Shown: piece after piece, positions 36,113 to 43,566 of the stretch | Position numbering within the stretch: position 1 is the first letter of the stretch | How the letters are laid out: each line of letters begins with the position of its first letter | NCBI GenBank assembly: GCA_045576655.1 | Contig: JAZNGW010000032.1 | Span: 310,001-374,000, forward strand | DNA from: RGIG8745 sp045576655 | Lineage (GTDB): Bacteria; Bacteroidota; Bacteroidia; Bacteroidales; Bacteroidaceae | Direction of reading: 5' to 3' | DNA: 64,000 nucleotides | Translations under genes and position numbers: made by a program | Notes under the pieces: generated by a model | Database searches by the model: none | What the model saw: the letters and a program-made list of their open reading frames with translations, nothing else | Told to the model about the DNA's origin: nothing

Positions 36113-37228
36113 TTATTTCGAATTATTGACCCTTAGCTCTGAATAATATGCATCCAAAAGCTTTTTAGCAGCCACAAAAGAAGTGATTTGTCCACCTAAA
36201 ACTTTATCTGACATTTCTGACAGCATTGACTGAACTGTTGTATTATAATAGAAATTATTGCGTAGATTCTCATTAACACTTTCATACATCCAATATTTCG
36301 ACTGCTCATTGCGCCTATACTGAAAAAAACCATTTGCCTTTACTTTATCAATATAGTCAAAGATCATACTCAAAACTCCATCTATACCCAATCCATAAAA
36401 GCCAGAATAGCATCGGACTTGGGGTAAAATTCCACTTTCCGGCATTGGAAACAGATGAAGCGCATTGCGGTAATGCGAGGCTGCAAGATTTGCTTTTTCA
36501 ACATTATCACCATCAGCCTTATTAATAACAATACCATCAGCAATCTCCATTATACCTCGCTTAATCCCCTGAAGTTCATCTCCTGTACCAGCCAACTGTA
36601 TGAGTAGGAAATAATCAACCATAGAATGACAAGCGGTTTCACTCTGCCCAACACCTACAGTTTCCACTATAATATTATTATATCCTGCAGCTTCACAAAG
36701 TATTATACTTTCACGTGTTTTGCGTGCAACGCCTCCAAGTGAGCCAGCTGAAGGACTAGGACGAATAAAAGAATTAGGATGGACTGAAAGTTTCTCCATT
36801 CGCGTTTTATCGCCCAAAATACTACCTTTGGTCTTTTCCGAACTTGGGTCAATGGCCAGTACAGCCAATTTTCCTCCATAGTTTTCAAGCAAATGTACGC
36901 CAAAAGAGTCTATTGATGTACTTTTTCCTGCCCCAGGAACACCACTTATTCCAATGCGAACAGAATTACCAGAATAAGGAAGGCATTTCTCTATAACATC
37001 CTGAGCTATAACTTGATGTTCAGGCAATACACTTTCAACAAGAGTGACAGCTTGACTCAACATAGAAATATCTCCCTTAAGAATACCCTCAACATATTCA
37101 TTCACAGAGAATAATCGTGTACGTTTTTTCCTAAAGGACTTCAAGTAAGGATTAACTATTGAAGGTTGTTCCACTCCTTGATTAACAGTTAACCCTTTAT
37201 ACTCTATACTATTTTCTGGATGTTCCAT
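36113..37228 (-). CDS. meaB: methylmalonyl-CoA mutase-associated GTPase MeaB
   Basis: G3E P-loop GTPase that protects and reloads the cobalamin-dependent methylmalonyl-CoA mutase, used by Bacteroidetes to make propionate. 371 aa with a 90-residue helical front, Walker A GVPGAGKS (96-103), the ETVGVGQSE switch and the NKADGDN G4 motif. C-terminal dimerisation helix region present. The mutase genes are not here. Coenzyme supply ties to the btuFC-like genes at 45.6 kb by pathway, not by proximity. Second gene of the operon, 6 bp after the DUF1573 gene. Confidence 0.94.
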   Translation of the reverse strand: MEHPENSIEYKGLTVNQGVEQPSIVNPYLKSFRKKRTRLFSVNEYVEGILKGDISMLSQAVTLVESVLPEHQVIAQDVIEKCLPYSGNSVRIGISGVPGAGKSTSIDSFGVHLLENYGGKLAVLAIDPSSEKTKGSILGDKTRMEKLSVHPNSFIRPSPSAGSLGGVARKTRESIILCEAAGYNNIIVETVGVGQSETACHSMVDYFLLIQLAGTGDELQGIKRGIMEIADGIVINKADGDNVEKANLAASHYRNALHLFPMPESGILPQVRCYSGFYGLGIDGVLSMIFDYIDKVKANGFFQYRRNEQSKYWMYESVNENLRNNFYYNTTVQSMLSEMSDKVLGGQITSFVAAKKLLDAYYSELRVNNSK

Positions 37229-37234
37229 ATATAT

Positions 37235-38299
37235 TTATTTTTCAAACTTTACCGTAATCGTTTCTTTCTGACAATCAGGATCGTTTGTAATAATCAACAC
37301 ACGAGGTTGAGCGCTATATTGTCGTAAATACTTAGCCTGAAGAGTAACCTTCAATTTCATTGATTCATCAGGAGACAGCAAACGAGCAGGCAGGCTAACG
37401 GTCAGTGCTTGATTATAAACCGATATATACTCAATATTTAACACCCCAGTCCCTTCATTCTTTAAAATCACCTCCCCCTTTAATTTTGACTTGCGCCCCA
37501 GTTTACCCATATCAATAACATTCGAAGAGACATGCAACTTCGGTTTAAGTATATTATCAGAAGAATCAACAACCTCAGGCAACAAGACTGAGGTAACATT
37601 GATTTCATTACCATCTCCAACTTTATCCCCCGAATAGCGAGCCAAATATATGTTTGATTGATTAATACCTATATTTGACATTTTATTTGTATTTAGTTTT
37701 AAACTAATAACGCCACGTCTTCCCCGCCCTAACATTGCAGGAAAACATTCAGCTGTAATATATGAAGGCAAATGCATTAAACGTGGAGTATAAACTTCAT
37801 CACTATTATTAAGTATTTCAAACGACACTATGGCACTATCACCTTTATGCACATCTGGAAATTCAACATTATTAGAACTCAACATAATATCGCCAATCTG
37901 ATGAGGAAATAAATTCTTCGCCTCTTCATTCATACTATGCAAAACAACACCTTTCAGGCGAATGCGTACAGGTTTTTCACCAGCATTAGTACATACATTT
38001 ACGATCCTATCGAAATGTCCCAATAACTGCGCATCATACGTAACAAAAATCTCGCCTCTTTCGCCTTTTTTAAGAACATCCTTTGTCCATTTCACATCTA
38101 CACACCCACATCCAGCATCAACATCCTTAACAACAAGTGCCTCACGCTCTTTATTTGTAAATTTATACACAGCAGTAATAGGACGACGCCAAAGTGTAGC
38201 GCCAACATTTACAACTGTTTTTTCGAATGATATTTTTTGAGCTAATGACATTTGCGTGATAACCCACATCAAAAACACAAACAATACTTTACCTCTCAT
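37235..38299 (-). CDS. DUF1573 secreted protein
   Basis: 355 aa from the ATG at 38299-38297 (MRGKVLFVFLMWVITQMSLAQ, a normal signal peptide with cleavage after LAQ); an upstream in-frame ATG at 38341 would add 14 hydrophobic residues and is less likely. The N-terminal 100 residues form a DUF1573 Ig-like domain with the hallmark DAGCGCVDVKW and DPGCGC-like cysteines; a second Ig-like repeat with an HVS-type strand pattern and FDFG-like VIDMGKLGRK follows. Domain function unknown, thought periplasmic. It heads the nine-gene run, so its promoter likely drives all of them. Confidence 0.85.
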   Translation of the reverse strand: MRGKVLFVFLMWVITQMSLAQKISFEKTVVNVGATLWRRPITAVYKFTNKEREALVVKDVDAGCGCVDVKWTKDVLKKGERGEIFVTYDAQLLGHFDRIVNVCTNAGEKPVRIRLKGVVLHSMNEEAKNLFPHQIGDIMLSSNNVEFPDVHKGDSAIVSFEILNNSDEVYTPRLMHLPSYITAECFPAMLGRGRRGVISLKLNTNKMSNIGINQSNIYLARYSGDKVGDGNEINVTSVLLPEVVDSSDNILKPKLHVSSNVIDMGKLGRKSKLKGEVILKNEGTGVLNIEYISVYNQALTVSLPARLLSPDESMKLKVTLQAKYLRQYSAQPRVLIITNDPDCQKETITVKFEK

Positions 38300-38373
38300 A
38301 TATCTTACAAACGTAAAAAAACAAATCCATATTATATGCATACGATCAAAGAACGCACTACATATTACAATTA

Positions 38374-38381
38374 CAAAGATA
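38374..38381 (-). promoter_or_regulatory. -7 element of the DUF1573-to-tamL operon
   Basis: Minus-strand TATCTTTG at 38381-38374, about 75 bp upstream of the first start. The -33 region is not a good match. Confidence 0.5.
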
Positions 38382-38399
38382 ATGAGAAAATTACAAACA

Positions 38400-38800
38400 C
38401 ATTAATTTTTCACAAACGAACTTGACTCTTTCAACATTTGTTTGCAGAATTAAATATATTTATTTGCATGGCTGTCCGCCCCCCAAAAAAATAAAAATCA
38501 CCTAATCACACATTTTCAACTTATCACACACAAATCAACCTATCATTTAGGTTCGACAATCGGCACCCAACATCTTTATATCTTTCACAAATTAAACCGA
38601 AGCAATTAACAGTTTTACTCAACAAATCAATAACAAGAAGCAACAAAATTACAATGCAAACAGACTGATTCGTATAAACTCCCTAATTGCTCATCATGTC
38701 ATTAATAACTACAGCTTTAAAAATCTACGCAAGCGTTGCGGATGAAGAGGTTTCAAATAAGAGAGATTGTAATTGGAATAAATATCAACAACACCAATAT
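38400..38800. other. A+T-rich gap between two minus-strand operons
   Basis: No ORF with coding character, no repeat of the 22-bp type and no RNA gene was seen. A GCTGTCCGCCCCCCAAAA string at 38471-38488 resembles the end of the IS3 remnant at 40.42 kb and might be an old IS scar. Confidence 0.4.
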
Positions 38801-38811
38801 AGACGCAACAA

Positions 38812-38842
38812 AAAATGGGCTCGGTAATGCCGAACCCATTTT
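38812..38842 (-). terminator. terminator of the rpsF-rpsR-rplI operon
   Basis: Stem AAAATGGGCTCGG (38812-38824) with CCGAACCCATTTT (38830-38842), one mismatch, loop TAATG. It lies 32 bp after the rplI stop. Confidence 0.85.
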
Positions 38843-38873
38843 AAATATATACTTTAAAACCAAACTTATTATA

Positions 38874-39329
38874 CTAAGCTTCAGTTTCTGCTTCAGGAAC
38901 AACCTCAAAAGGAACCTCAACAAAAACCTCCTTATGAAGCTGAACTGTCGCTGTATAAGAACCAAGTTCCTTAACTGCCTTAAGAATAACAACCTTGCTG
39001 TCAACCTCAAGACCTTTTTCTGCAAGAGCAGTTGCAATCTGAACAGGACCTACAGAACCATAGATATTTTTTCCTTCTGCAACCTTTGCTGCAACAGAAA
39101 GAGACACACCTTCAAATTTAGATGCGAAAGCCTCTGCATCTGCCTTAATTTTAGCAATTTTATGAGCACGCTGCTTCAATTCCTCATTGAGAGCTTTAAC
39201 TGCTTTCTCTGTAGCGAGAACCGCATAGCCCTGTGGAAGAAGATAGTTGCGACCATATCCGTCCTTAACAGTGAGGACTTCGTCCTTATAACCTAAGCCA
39301 AGAACATCCTTTTTTAATATAATTTTCAT
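38874..39329 (-). CDS. rplI: 50S ribosomal protein L9
   Basis: 151 aa. N-terminal rRNA-binding motif (ILKKDVLGLGYKDEVLTVKDGYGRNYLLPQ region, 4-33), central charged helix, and C-terminal globular domain. Third gene of the rpsF-rpsR-rplI operon, 18 bp after rpsR; no priB or ssb gene lies within it, as is usual in this phylum. Terminator 32 bp downstream. Confidence 0.97.
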   Translation of the reverse strand: MKIILKKDVLGLGYKDEVLTVKDGYGRNYLLPQGYAVLATEKAVKALNEELKQRAHKIAKIKADAEAFASKFEGVSLSVAAKVAEGKNIYGSVGPVQIATALAEKGLEVDSKVVILKAVKELGSYTATVQLHKEVFVEVPFEVVPEAETEA

Positions 39330-39347
39330 ATCATTCCTCCTTTTTTA

Positions 39348-39620
39348 TTATTTCAACAAGTCCGTTACAAATGGAAGCAAAGCCAAGTGACGAGCTCTCT
39401 TTACAGCCTGCGCCACACGACGCTGATATTTAAGAGATGTTCCAGTAATACGACGTGGAAGGATCTTCCCTTGCTCGTTAAGGAACTTCTTGAGGAATTC
39501 TGGATCCTTATAGTCTATATACTTAATGCCGCTCTTCTTGAAACGGCAATACTTTTTCTTCTTGACGTCAACTGTAGGTGGAGTCAAATAACGAATTTCT
39601 GATGATTGCTGTACTGCCAT
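39348..39620 (-). CDS. rpsR: 30S ribosomal protein S18
   Basis: 90 aa with the family core CRFKKSGIKYIDYKD and RRITGTSLKYQRRVAQAVKRAR (the arginine-rich helix near the S6 interface; only part quoted). Three base pairs separate it from rpsF, so the two are coupled as in other bacteria where S6 and S18 assemble as a pair. Confidence 0.97.
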   Translation of the reverse strand: MAVQQSSEIRYLTPPTVDVKKKKYCRFKKSGIKYIDYKDPEFLKKFLNEQGKILPRRITGTSLKYQRRVAQAVKRARHLALLPFVTDLLK

Positions 39621-39623
39621 GTT

Positions 39624-39962
39624 TTAATCCTCCTTCTTTTTGTTGTTTCTACGCTTTTCTGCATACTCTGCAGCATACTTCTCATTCTTTACTGTGAGAT
39701 AACGAAGCACGCGCTCGTCACGACGCATCTGCAACTCAAAGTTTGCAATCACTGTAGGCTCAGCCTTGTACTCAATCATACAATAAAACCCTGTAGATTT
39801 CTTCTCAATCGGATAAGCCAATTTCTTCATTCCCCAGCATTCTTCGCTGATAATCTCCGCGCCAGCATTGACAAGGAGACCCTTGAATTTGTCAGCCGCT
39901 TCCTTCATCTGAACATCAGACAAAACGGGAGTTAAAATGAAAACGGTTTCGTATTGGTTCAT
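39624..39962 (-). CDS. rpsF: 30S ribosomal protein S6
   Basis: 112 aa with the ferredoxin-like fold motifs NQYETVFILTPVLSD (2-16) and WGMKKLAYPIEKK. First gene of the operon with its own promoter 45-75 bp upstream. The basic C-terminal tail NNKKKED is not unusual. In other bacteria S6:S18 binds its own leader RNA to control the operon; the leader is short here (about 35 nt) and no such fold was seen. Confidence 0.97.
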   Translation of the reverse strand: MNQYETVFILTPVLSDVQMKEAADKFKGLLVNAGAEIISEECWGMKKLAYPIEKKSTGFYCMIEYKAEPTVIANFELQMRRDERVLRYLTVKNEKYAAEYAEKRRNNKKKED

Positions 39963-40004
39963 AAATAATTAATAAATAAATTGTTATTTTGCAAAATGCG
40001 ATTG

Positions 40005-40035
40005 CAAAGATACACTTTTCCCCCCACACAGCAAT
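40005..40035 (-). promoter_or_regulatory. rpsF operon promoter
   Basis: Minus-strand -7 TATCTTTG (40012-40005) with ATTG 19 bp upstream (40035-40032). Confidence 0.6.
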
Positions 40036-40199
40036 AGATTATAGCTATTTTTTTAACGATTGTTCTATTTCTTCTACAATTTTCCCTATAAACACTCCAT
40101 TGTTTTGTTTTTTTTCCAAAAACACTTCTCACTTAAAACAAAAATCACTTAATTTGTAAATCAAAATCTCGTTTTTAATAAAACTTTAAAATAAAAGAC

Positions 40200-40388
40200 A
40201 TGAATAAGTATTTGAAATTTTTAGGAATTGCGTTAATCATATTAGGCGCAATTTTATTGGTCCTCCCAATGATTATAACTCCTATGGCAGATTTGGTTGA
40301 CCACAATTGGTACACTGTCGGTAATTTAGTGTTAATTATTATTGGATTGATTTCACACATTGTACTCAATAAAAAATTAGAATACTAA
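40200..40388 (+). CDS. small two-helix membrane protein
   Basis: 62 aa with two membrane helices (about 6-26 and 40-56) separated by a short loop with Asp-His-Asn-Trp, and a charged end NKKLEY. The gene has a typical base composition for the neighbourhood and its frame shows the KYLKFLGIALIILGAILL start pattern shared by small Bacteroidales membrane proteins. No function is known. It faces away from rpsF and has only weak promoter-like sequence upstream. The IS3 remnant begins 30 bp beyond its stop. Confidence 0.65.
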   Translation: MNKYLKFLGIALIILGAILLVLPMIITPMADLVDHNWYTVGNLVLIIIGLISHIVLNKKLEY

Positions 40389-40417
40389 CAAACAAATAAA
40401 AAGAGCGGGGTGTCAAA

Positions 40418-40552
40418 ATTGTGCTCTGCCCCCCAAAAGTTGGACAGATTAATAAACGTTTTATTGCTAAAGAGTTCGGTATACACCGGACTCTTTCCTT
40501 TTAGTCTCAGTTTAATTCTGTCATTGTTATAGTAGTGGATATACTTTTTCTG
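40418..40552 (-). pseudogene. remnant of an IS3-family transposase (orfB C-terminus)
   Basis: Minus-strand translation reads KYIHYYNNDRIKLRLKGKSP, then VYTELFSNKTF, the typical C-terminal end of IS3/IS150-type OrfB, but it is preceded by an in-frame TGA at 40555-40553 and lacks the catalytic DDE domain. Just beyond it the plus strand has TGTGCTCTGCCCCCCAAAAG (from 40420), which looks like a terminal inverted repeat of such elements. Only the right end of the IS survives. Confidence 0.65.
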
Positions 40553-40701
40553 TCACTGTTTGATTTCATTATTCTAAGAAGTTCCTCGATACGCCGCGAG
40601 AAGTACAAAAGAGGCAGACTAAACGAACTTGCTAGACAGTCTCCACCCCATCTGACGGCATTGCAATACAAACAAAATGTCCACACATGCTCCTGTACAA
40701 G

Positions 40702-40733
40702 AAAGCGTGACAGCGTGACAAGCGTGACACCAC
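40702..40733 (+). repeat. left copy of a 32-bp inverted repeat with GCGTGACA iterations
   Basis: Contains AGCGTGACA, GCGTGACA and AGCGTGACA in tandem. Its inverted partner (40702-40733 versus 42332-42363, two mismatches) lies on the other side of the IS256-like element. Confidence 0.75.
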
Positions 40734-40786
40734 TGTTTTGAATTTATTTTCATCCCCACAGAAGAATAATAATTTACTAACTGTTT

Positions 40787-40794
40787 AATAATCA
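40787..40794 (+). repeat. target-site duplication, left copy
   Basis: AATAATCA, repeated directly at 42152-42159. Eight bases is the usual duplication size for the IS256 family. Confidence 0.7.
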
Positions 40795-42151
40795 GGCGTA
40801 TAGCTCAAATTGCAGGATGATTTAGAGTAGTATGTCGTCAATAGCTCAAATTGCAGGATGGTATTTCTTCATCTTTTCCATGCCCGATTAAATATAATTT
40901 GTACCTCTATCATGCAGTCTGAAGCATAGTGAAGCTCTGCTGGGGAGCAACTTCATGAGGAATAGGACTGCACGAAACGACAAGCATGAGCAGGAGTTTG
41001 TATCAACGCGACTCCTGCTTTTTCATGCTAAGAGTTTCTGTCAATGCCAAGAAAAACCCAGAGATGAACCGCTTACGGTTCTCCATTGTCAGTCCGCTGT
41101 GATTGTTCAGGTTCTTTTTTAAGTCAGTGAAAATGCCCTCTATCTTGTTGTTTGTGTTTGGCATTCCCATACACTCCTCCCGCTGAAAAGTAAACAGGTA
41201 TGGCAGATAGAAATTCAGGCTGTTCATCGCAGATCTTAAGCGTCGGTGCGTATAGTGCATCTTTCCGTCTTTATGAAGACTTTTGTGGTTAATCGTATCC
41301 TTCCATTTCTCTTTCCATTCCTGGTAATCCTTCTTGAAATCATTTTCCTTGACTTTGTTGAGTCTGCCTGCCAAGTCTCTCAAATCTCTGGCGGCCAACA
41401 TTTTGGGATTCAATGTCAGATACCTTCTGAGAATCTGTCTCATATGGAATTGACACATCTGTATATGGTACTCCGAGAATGTATTGAACAGGCTTTGCTT
41501 GCCGTCTATTATAAGTCCACGAATACAGTATCCCCGTTCCTTTATGCTACTAACTGCATCTTGGTAGTCCTTCACTGTTTCGCTTTTCACGAAAGCCAGG
41601 TACAGAGGTATCCCTGTCCGATTGTCCAAAGCCAACAGCACGCCAAAACCACGTCCCCTGTAGGTTACGTCCATATGTACGTATCCATCGCCATTGAGTG
41701 GAGGTTGTAACCACTCACGCTTGATGTTGTGCAGCCTGCGTTTGATGGTGGAGATGCTCTTACCGAAGCGTACGGAAAGTTCCTTGATGGTCTGCTTTTC
41801 CTGCTGATAGGCATACCATAACTCTTCCTCGCTCACATTAATTCCTGCACGGAACTGATATCCGCAGTCTCGGCATTTATACAACTGTACATCATTGCGT
41901 ACTCCATTCTTTACGGTGTGGGAAGACCCGCATACTTCACATCTTTTCTTGTTCATTCTAACTCTGCTTTCTGCATTTTGAAATGCTTGCAAAGTTAGAG
42001 ACCATAAGGGAAGGAGGTGAGTCGCATCCTGCAATTTAGCTATTGAGCAATTTCAGACGTCAATTTATTGCTGAAACGTTTGAATTCTACAAGACACCTG
42101 TAGGAATCGGGCTTTGAGAGGTGTTCCATCCTGCAATTTGAGCTATAGGTC
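40795..42151 (-). mobile_element. IS256-like insertion sequence (Zn-binding variant) with doubled ends
   Basis: 1357 bp between 8-bp direct repeats. Outer ends share TATAGCTCAAATTGCAGGATG (left from 40799; right as complement ending 42147), with GGCG versus GACC at the very tips. Inner extra copies lie at 40841-40861 (left) and 42025-42043 (right, one base shorter), so each end has two repeat copies. It contains one complete transposase gene. Flanks are AATAATCA on both sides. It looks recently active and sits between two copies of a 32-bp inverted repeat. Confidence 0.85.
41003..41956 (-). CDS. IS256-like transposase, zinc-ribbon variant
   Basis: 317 aa from ATG 41956-41954. An earlier TTG at 42034 would place the start inside the inner terminal repeat and is not likely. 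N-terminal zinc ribbon CEVCGSSH...CRDCG, a helix-turn-helix (about 50-85; ELSVRFGKSISTIKRRL), then the MULE-type RNase H core with Asp in HMDVTY, Asp in IIDGKQS, a CQFHMRQ motif and Glu in NNKIEG. The zinc ribbon puts it in the IS1249-like branch rather than classical IS256. No frameshift is seen. Confidence 0.85.
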   Translation of the reverse strand: MNKKRCEVCGSSHTVKNGVRNDVQLYKCRDCGYQFRAGINVSEEELWYAYQQEKQTIKELSVRFGKSISTIKRRLHNIKREWLQPPLNGDGYVHMDVTYRGRGFGVLLALDNRTGIPLYLAFVKSETVKDYQDAVSSIKERGYCIRGLIIDGKQSLFNTFSEYHIQMCQFHMRQILRRYLTLNPKMLAARDLRDLAGRLNKVKENDFKKDYQEWKEKWKDTINHKSLHKDGKMHYTHRRLRSAMNSLNFYLPYLFTFQREECMGMPNTNNKIEGIFTDLKKNLNNHSGLTMENRKRFISGFFLALTETLSMKKQESR

Positions 42152-42159
42152 AATAATCA
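42152..42159 (+). repeat. target-site duplication, right copy
   Basis: AATAATCA, matching 40787-40794. Confidence 0.7.
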
Positions 42160-42331
42160 ATACATTATATACAGTATAATAATTAAATAGCATAAAAAAC
42201 GCCCTATTTTCAAGCAAAAACCACCCACTTTTCACACCTTTTTGCTCTCAAACCACCACTTTTGCCACAGAAAACACACCTATCACCCCTACAGGACGGA
42301 CATCCACAAAAAATAAAAAAATACAAATACG

Positions 42332-42363
42332 CGGTGTCACGCATGTCACGCTGTCACGCTTTA
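42332..42363 (+). repeat. right copy of the 32-bp inverted repeat
   Basis: Reads GGTGTCACGC, then ATGTCACGC and TGTCACGCTTT: the complement of the left copy. Without the IS the two copies would be about 235 bp apart. The sequence between them has no ORF of note. Confidence 0.75.
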
Positions 42364-42448
42364 CACCACCCCAATTCATACCTTACTCCTCACAATTGGG
42401 CGAGCGAACCTCGCCCTACAACTTTACTTTTTACTTCTTACTTTTCAT

Positions 42449-42558
42449 CCACCGCAGTCGCGACACAACACCACCGCCCTCGTGTCATCACTCCACCACG
42501 GTCGAGACATATCTCCACCGCGGTCGAGACCCCATGCGACCGCCCTCGCGGAAAGACT
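42449..42558 (+). repeat. 22-bp repeat array C (five units)
   Basis: Units start at 42449, 42471, 42493, 42515 and 42537. The period is again exactly 22 bp with cores CCACCGCAGTCG, CCACCGCCCTCG, CCACCACGGTCG, CCACCGCGGTCG and CGACCGCCCTCG. Orientation as in array A. The 250 bp up to rprY hold a terminator and little else. Confidence 0.85.
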
Positions 42559-42724
42559 CGAAGATGCTACGAAAACTATTGATGCCCGATAAAAAAAATA
42601 TTTTAGGCATGAGATATTTTTCAAAATAGCAGTACATTGCAAAAAGTTTCGCAAATACCCCTCACTATGGAAAAGTTGGGTGTTGGGGTGGCTTAAACCC
42701 TCTATCTTTTGCACAAAAAAGAGA

Positions 42725-42749
42725 CTGCCCAAATTTCGTTGTTAGGCAG
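42725..42749 (-). terminator. terminator of the rprX-rprY operon
   Basis: Stem CTGCC (42725-42729) with GGCAG (42745-42749), extended by weaker pairs; on the minus strand followed by TCTCTTTTTT. Confidence 0.6.
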
Positions 42750-42810
42750 CCCTTCACTTCGTTTTATATAAAACGCCTCTTGTATTGACTCTTGACTATA
42801 ACCAGAACTA

Positions 42811-43521
42811 TTATTGTTCAATATTAGTAACAACTAATTTATACCCCTTACCATGGACATTGAGAATTTCCACATTTGAATCTTTTTTCAAATGTTTACG
42901 AAGTTTTGTTATATAGACATCCATGCTGCGGGCATTAAAGTAATTATCATCCACCCAAATTGTTTTCAACGCATAATCTCGTTGCAGAAGTTCATTAACT
43001 CTAGCACCTAACAATGCCAACAATTCAGCCTCTTTTGTTGTCAGTTTTACACTCTCACCATCAATTGACAATAATTGTTTTTGAGAATCAAAAGTATAAC
43101 GACCTATTTGGAACACAACATTCTCCTTATTCTTTTTACCTTTCACCCGACGTAGAATCGCTTCAATTCTAAACACTACTTCTTCCATTGAAAAAGGTTT
43201 TGTTATATAATCATCAGCACCTATCTTAAACCCTTCCAAAACATCTTCTTTCAAAGTTTTTGCAGTTAAAAACATAAACGGAATATCTGGATTAATTTCC
43301 CTAATCTTTGAAGCTAAAGTAAAGCCATCCATCTTTGGCATCATCACATCCAATATACACAAGTCAAAATAATTTTCCGAAAAAGCTTGGTACCCCTTTT
43401 CACCATCTACACATAATTCTGCCTTATACCCTTTCGCTTCTAAATATTCACGCAGTAACATACCTAAATTTTCGTCATCTTCGCAAAGCAAAACACTAAC
43501 GTCATCAAATCTTTCGTCCAT
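42811..43521 (-). CDS. rprY: OmpR-family response regulator RprY
   Basis: 236 aa from ATG 43521-43519. Receiver domain (about 8-125) with the phospho-Asp in LCILDVMMPKMDG, FLTAK (switch Thr) and TKPFS (Lys). C-terminal winged helix (about 140-232) with ARSMDVYITKLRKHL as recognition helix. Matches the B. fragilis RprY length and pairs with the upstream kinase by 45 bp. In P. gingivalis RprY is linked to oxidative and sodium stress and binds at nqrA; here the nqr operon is 19 kb away. Confidence 0.9.
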   Translation of the reverse strand: MDERFDDVSVLLCEDDENLGMLLREYLEAKGYKAELCVDGEKGYQAFSENYFDLCILDVMMPKMDGFTLASKIREINPDIPFMFLTAKTLKEDVLEGFKIGADDYITKPFSMEEVVFRIEAILRRVKGKKNKENVVFQIGRYTFDSQKQLLSIDGESVKLTTKEAELLALLGARVNELLQRDYALKTIWVDDNYFNARSMDVYITKLRKHLKKDSNVEILNVHGKGYKLVVTNIEQ

Positions 43522-43566
43522 AATGTCATTTTTTAATATTAACAAATCATTTATTATCACTAACTT

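Noticed and set aside
38549..38570. GGTTCGACAATCGG as a tRNA T-arm
   Set aside because: No acceptor, D or anticodon stem fits around it.
38736..39296. 186-aa frame opposite rplI
   Set aside because: Antisense to a ribosomal protein gene and its terminator.
40535..40741. 68-aa frame ending in the GCGTGACA repeat
   Set aside because: No recognised family; its C-terminus is only the translated repeat and its start lies in IS remnant sequence.
41957..42034. TTG start of the transposase
   Set aside because: It lies inside the inner terminal repeat; the ATG at 41956 precedes the zinc ribbon directly.
42262..42732. Frames of 77 to 106 aa around array C
   Set aside because: Three frames on two strands all depend on the repeat, with no family-like sequence.
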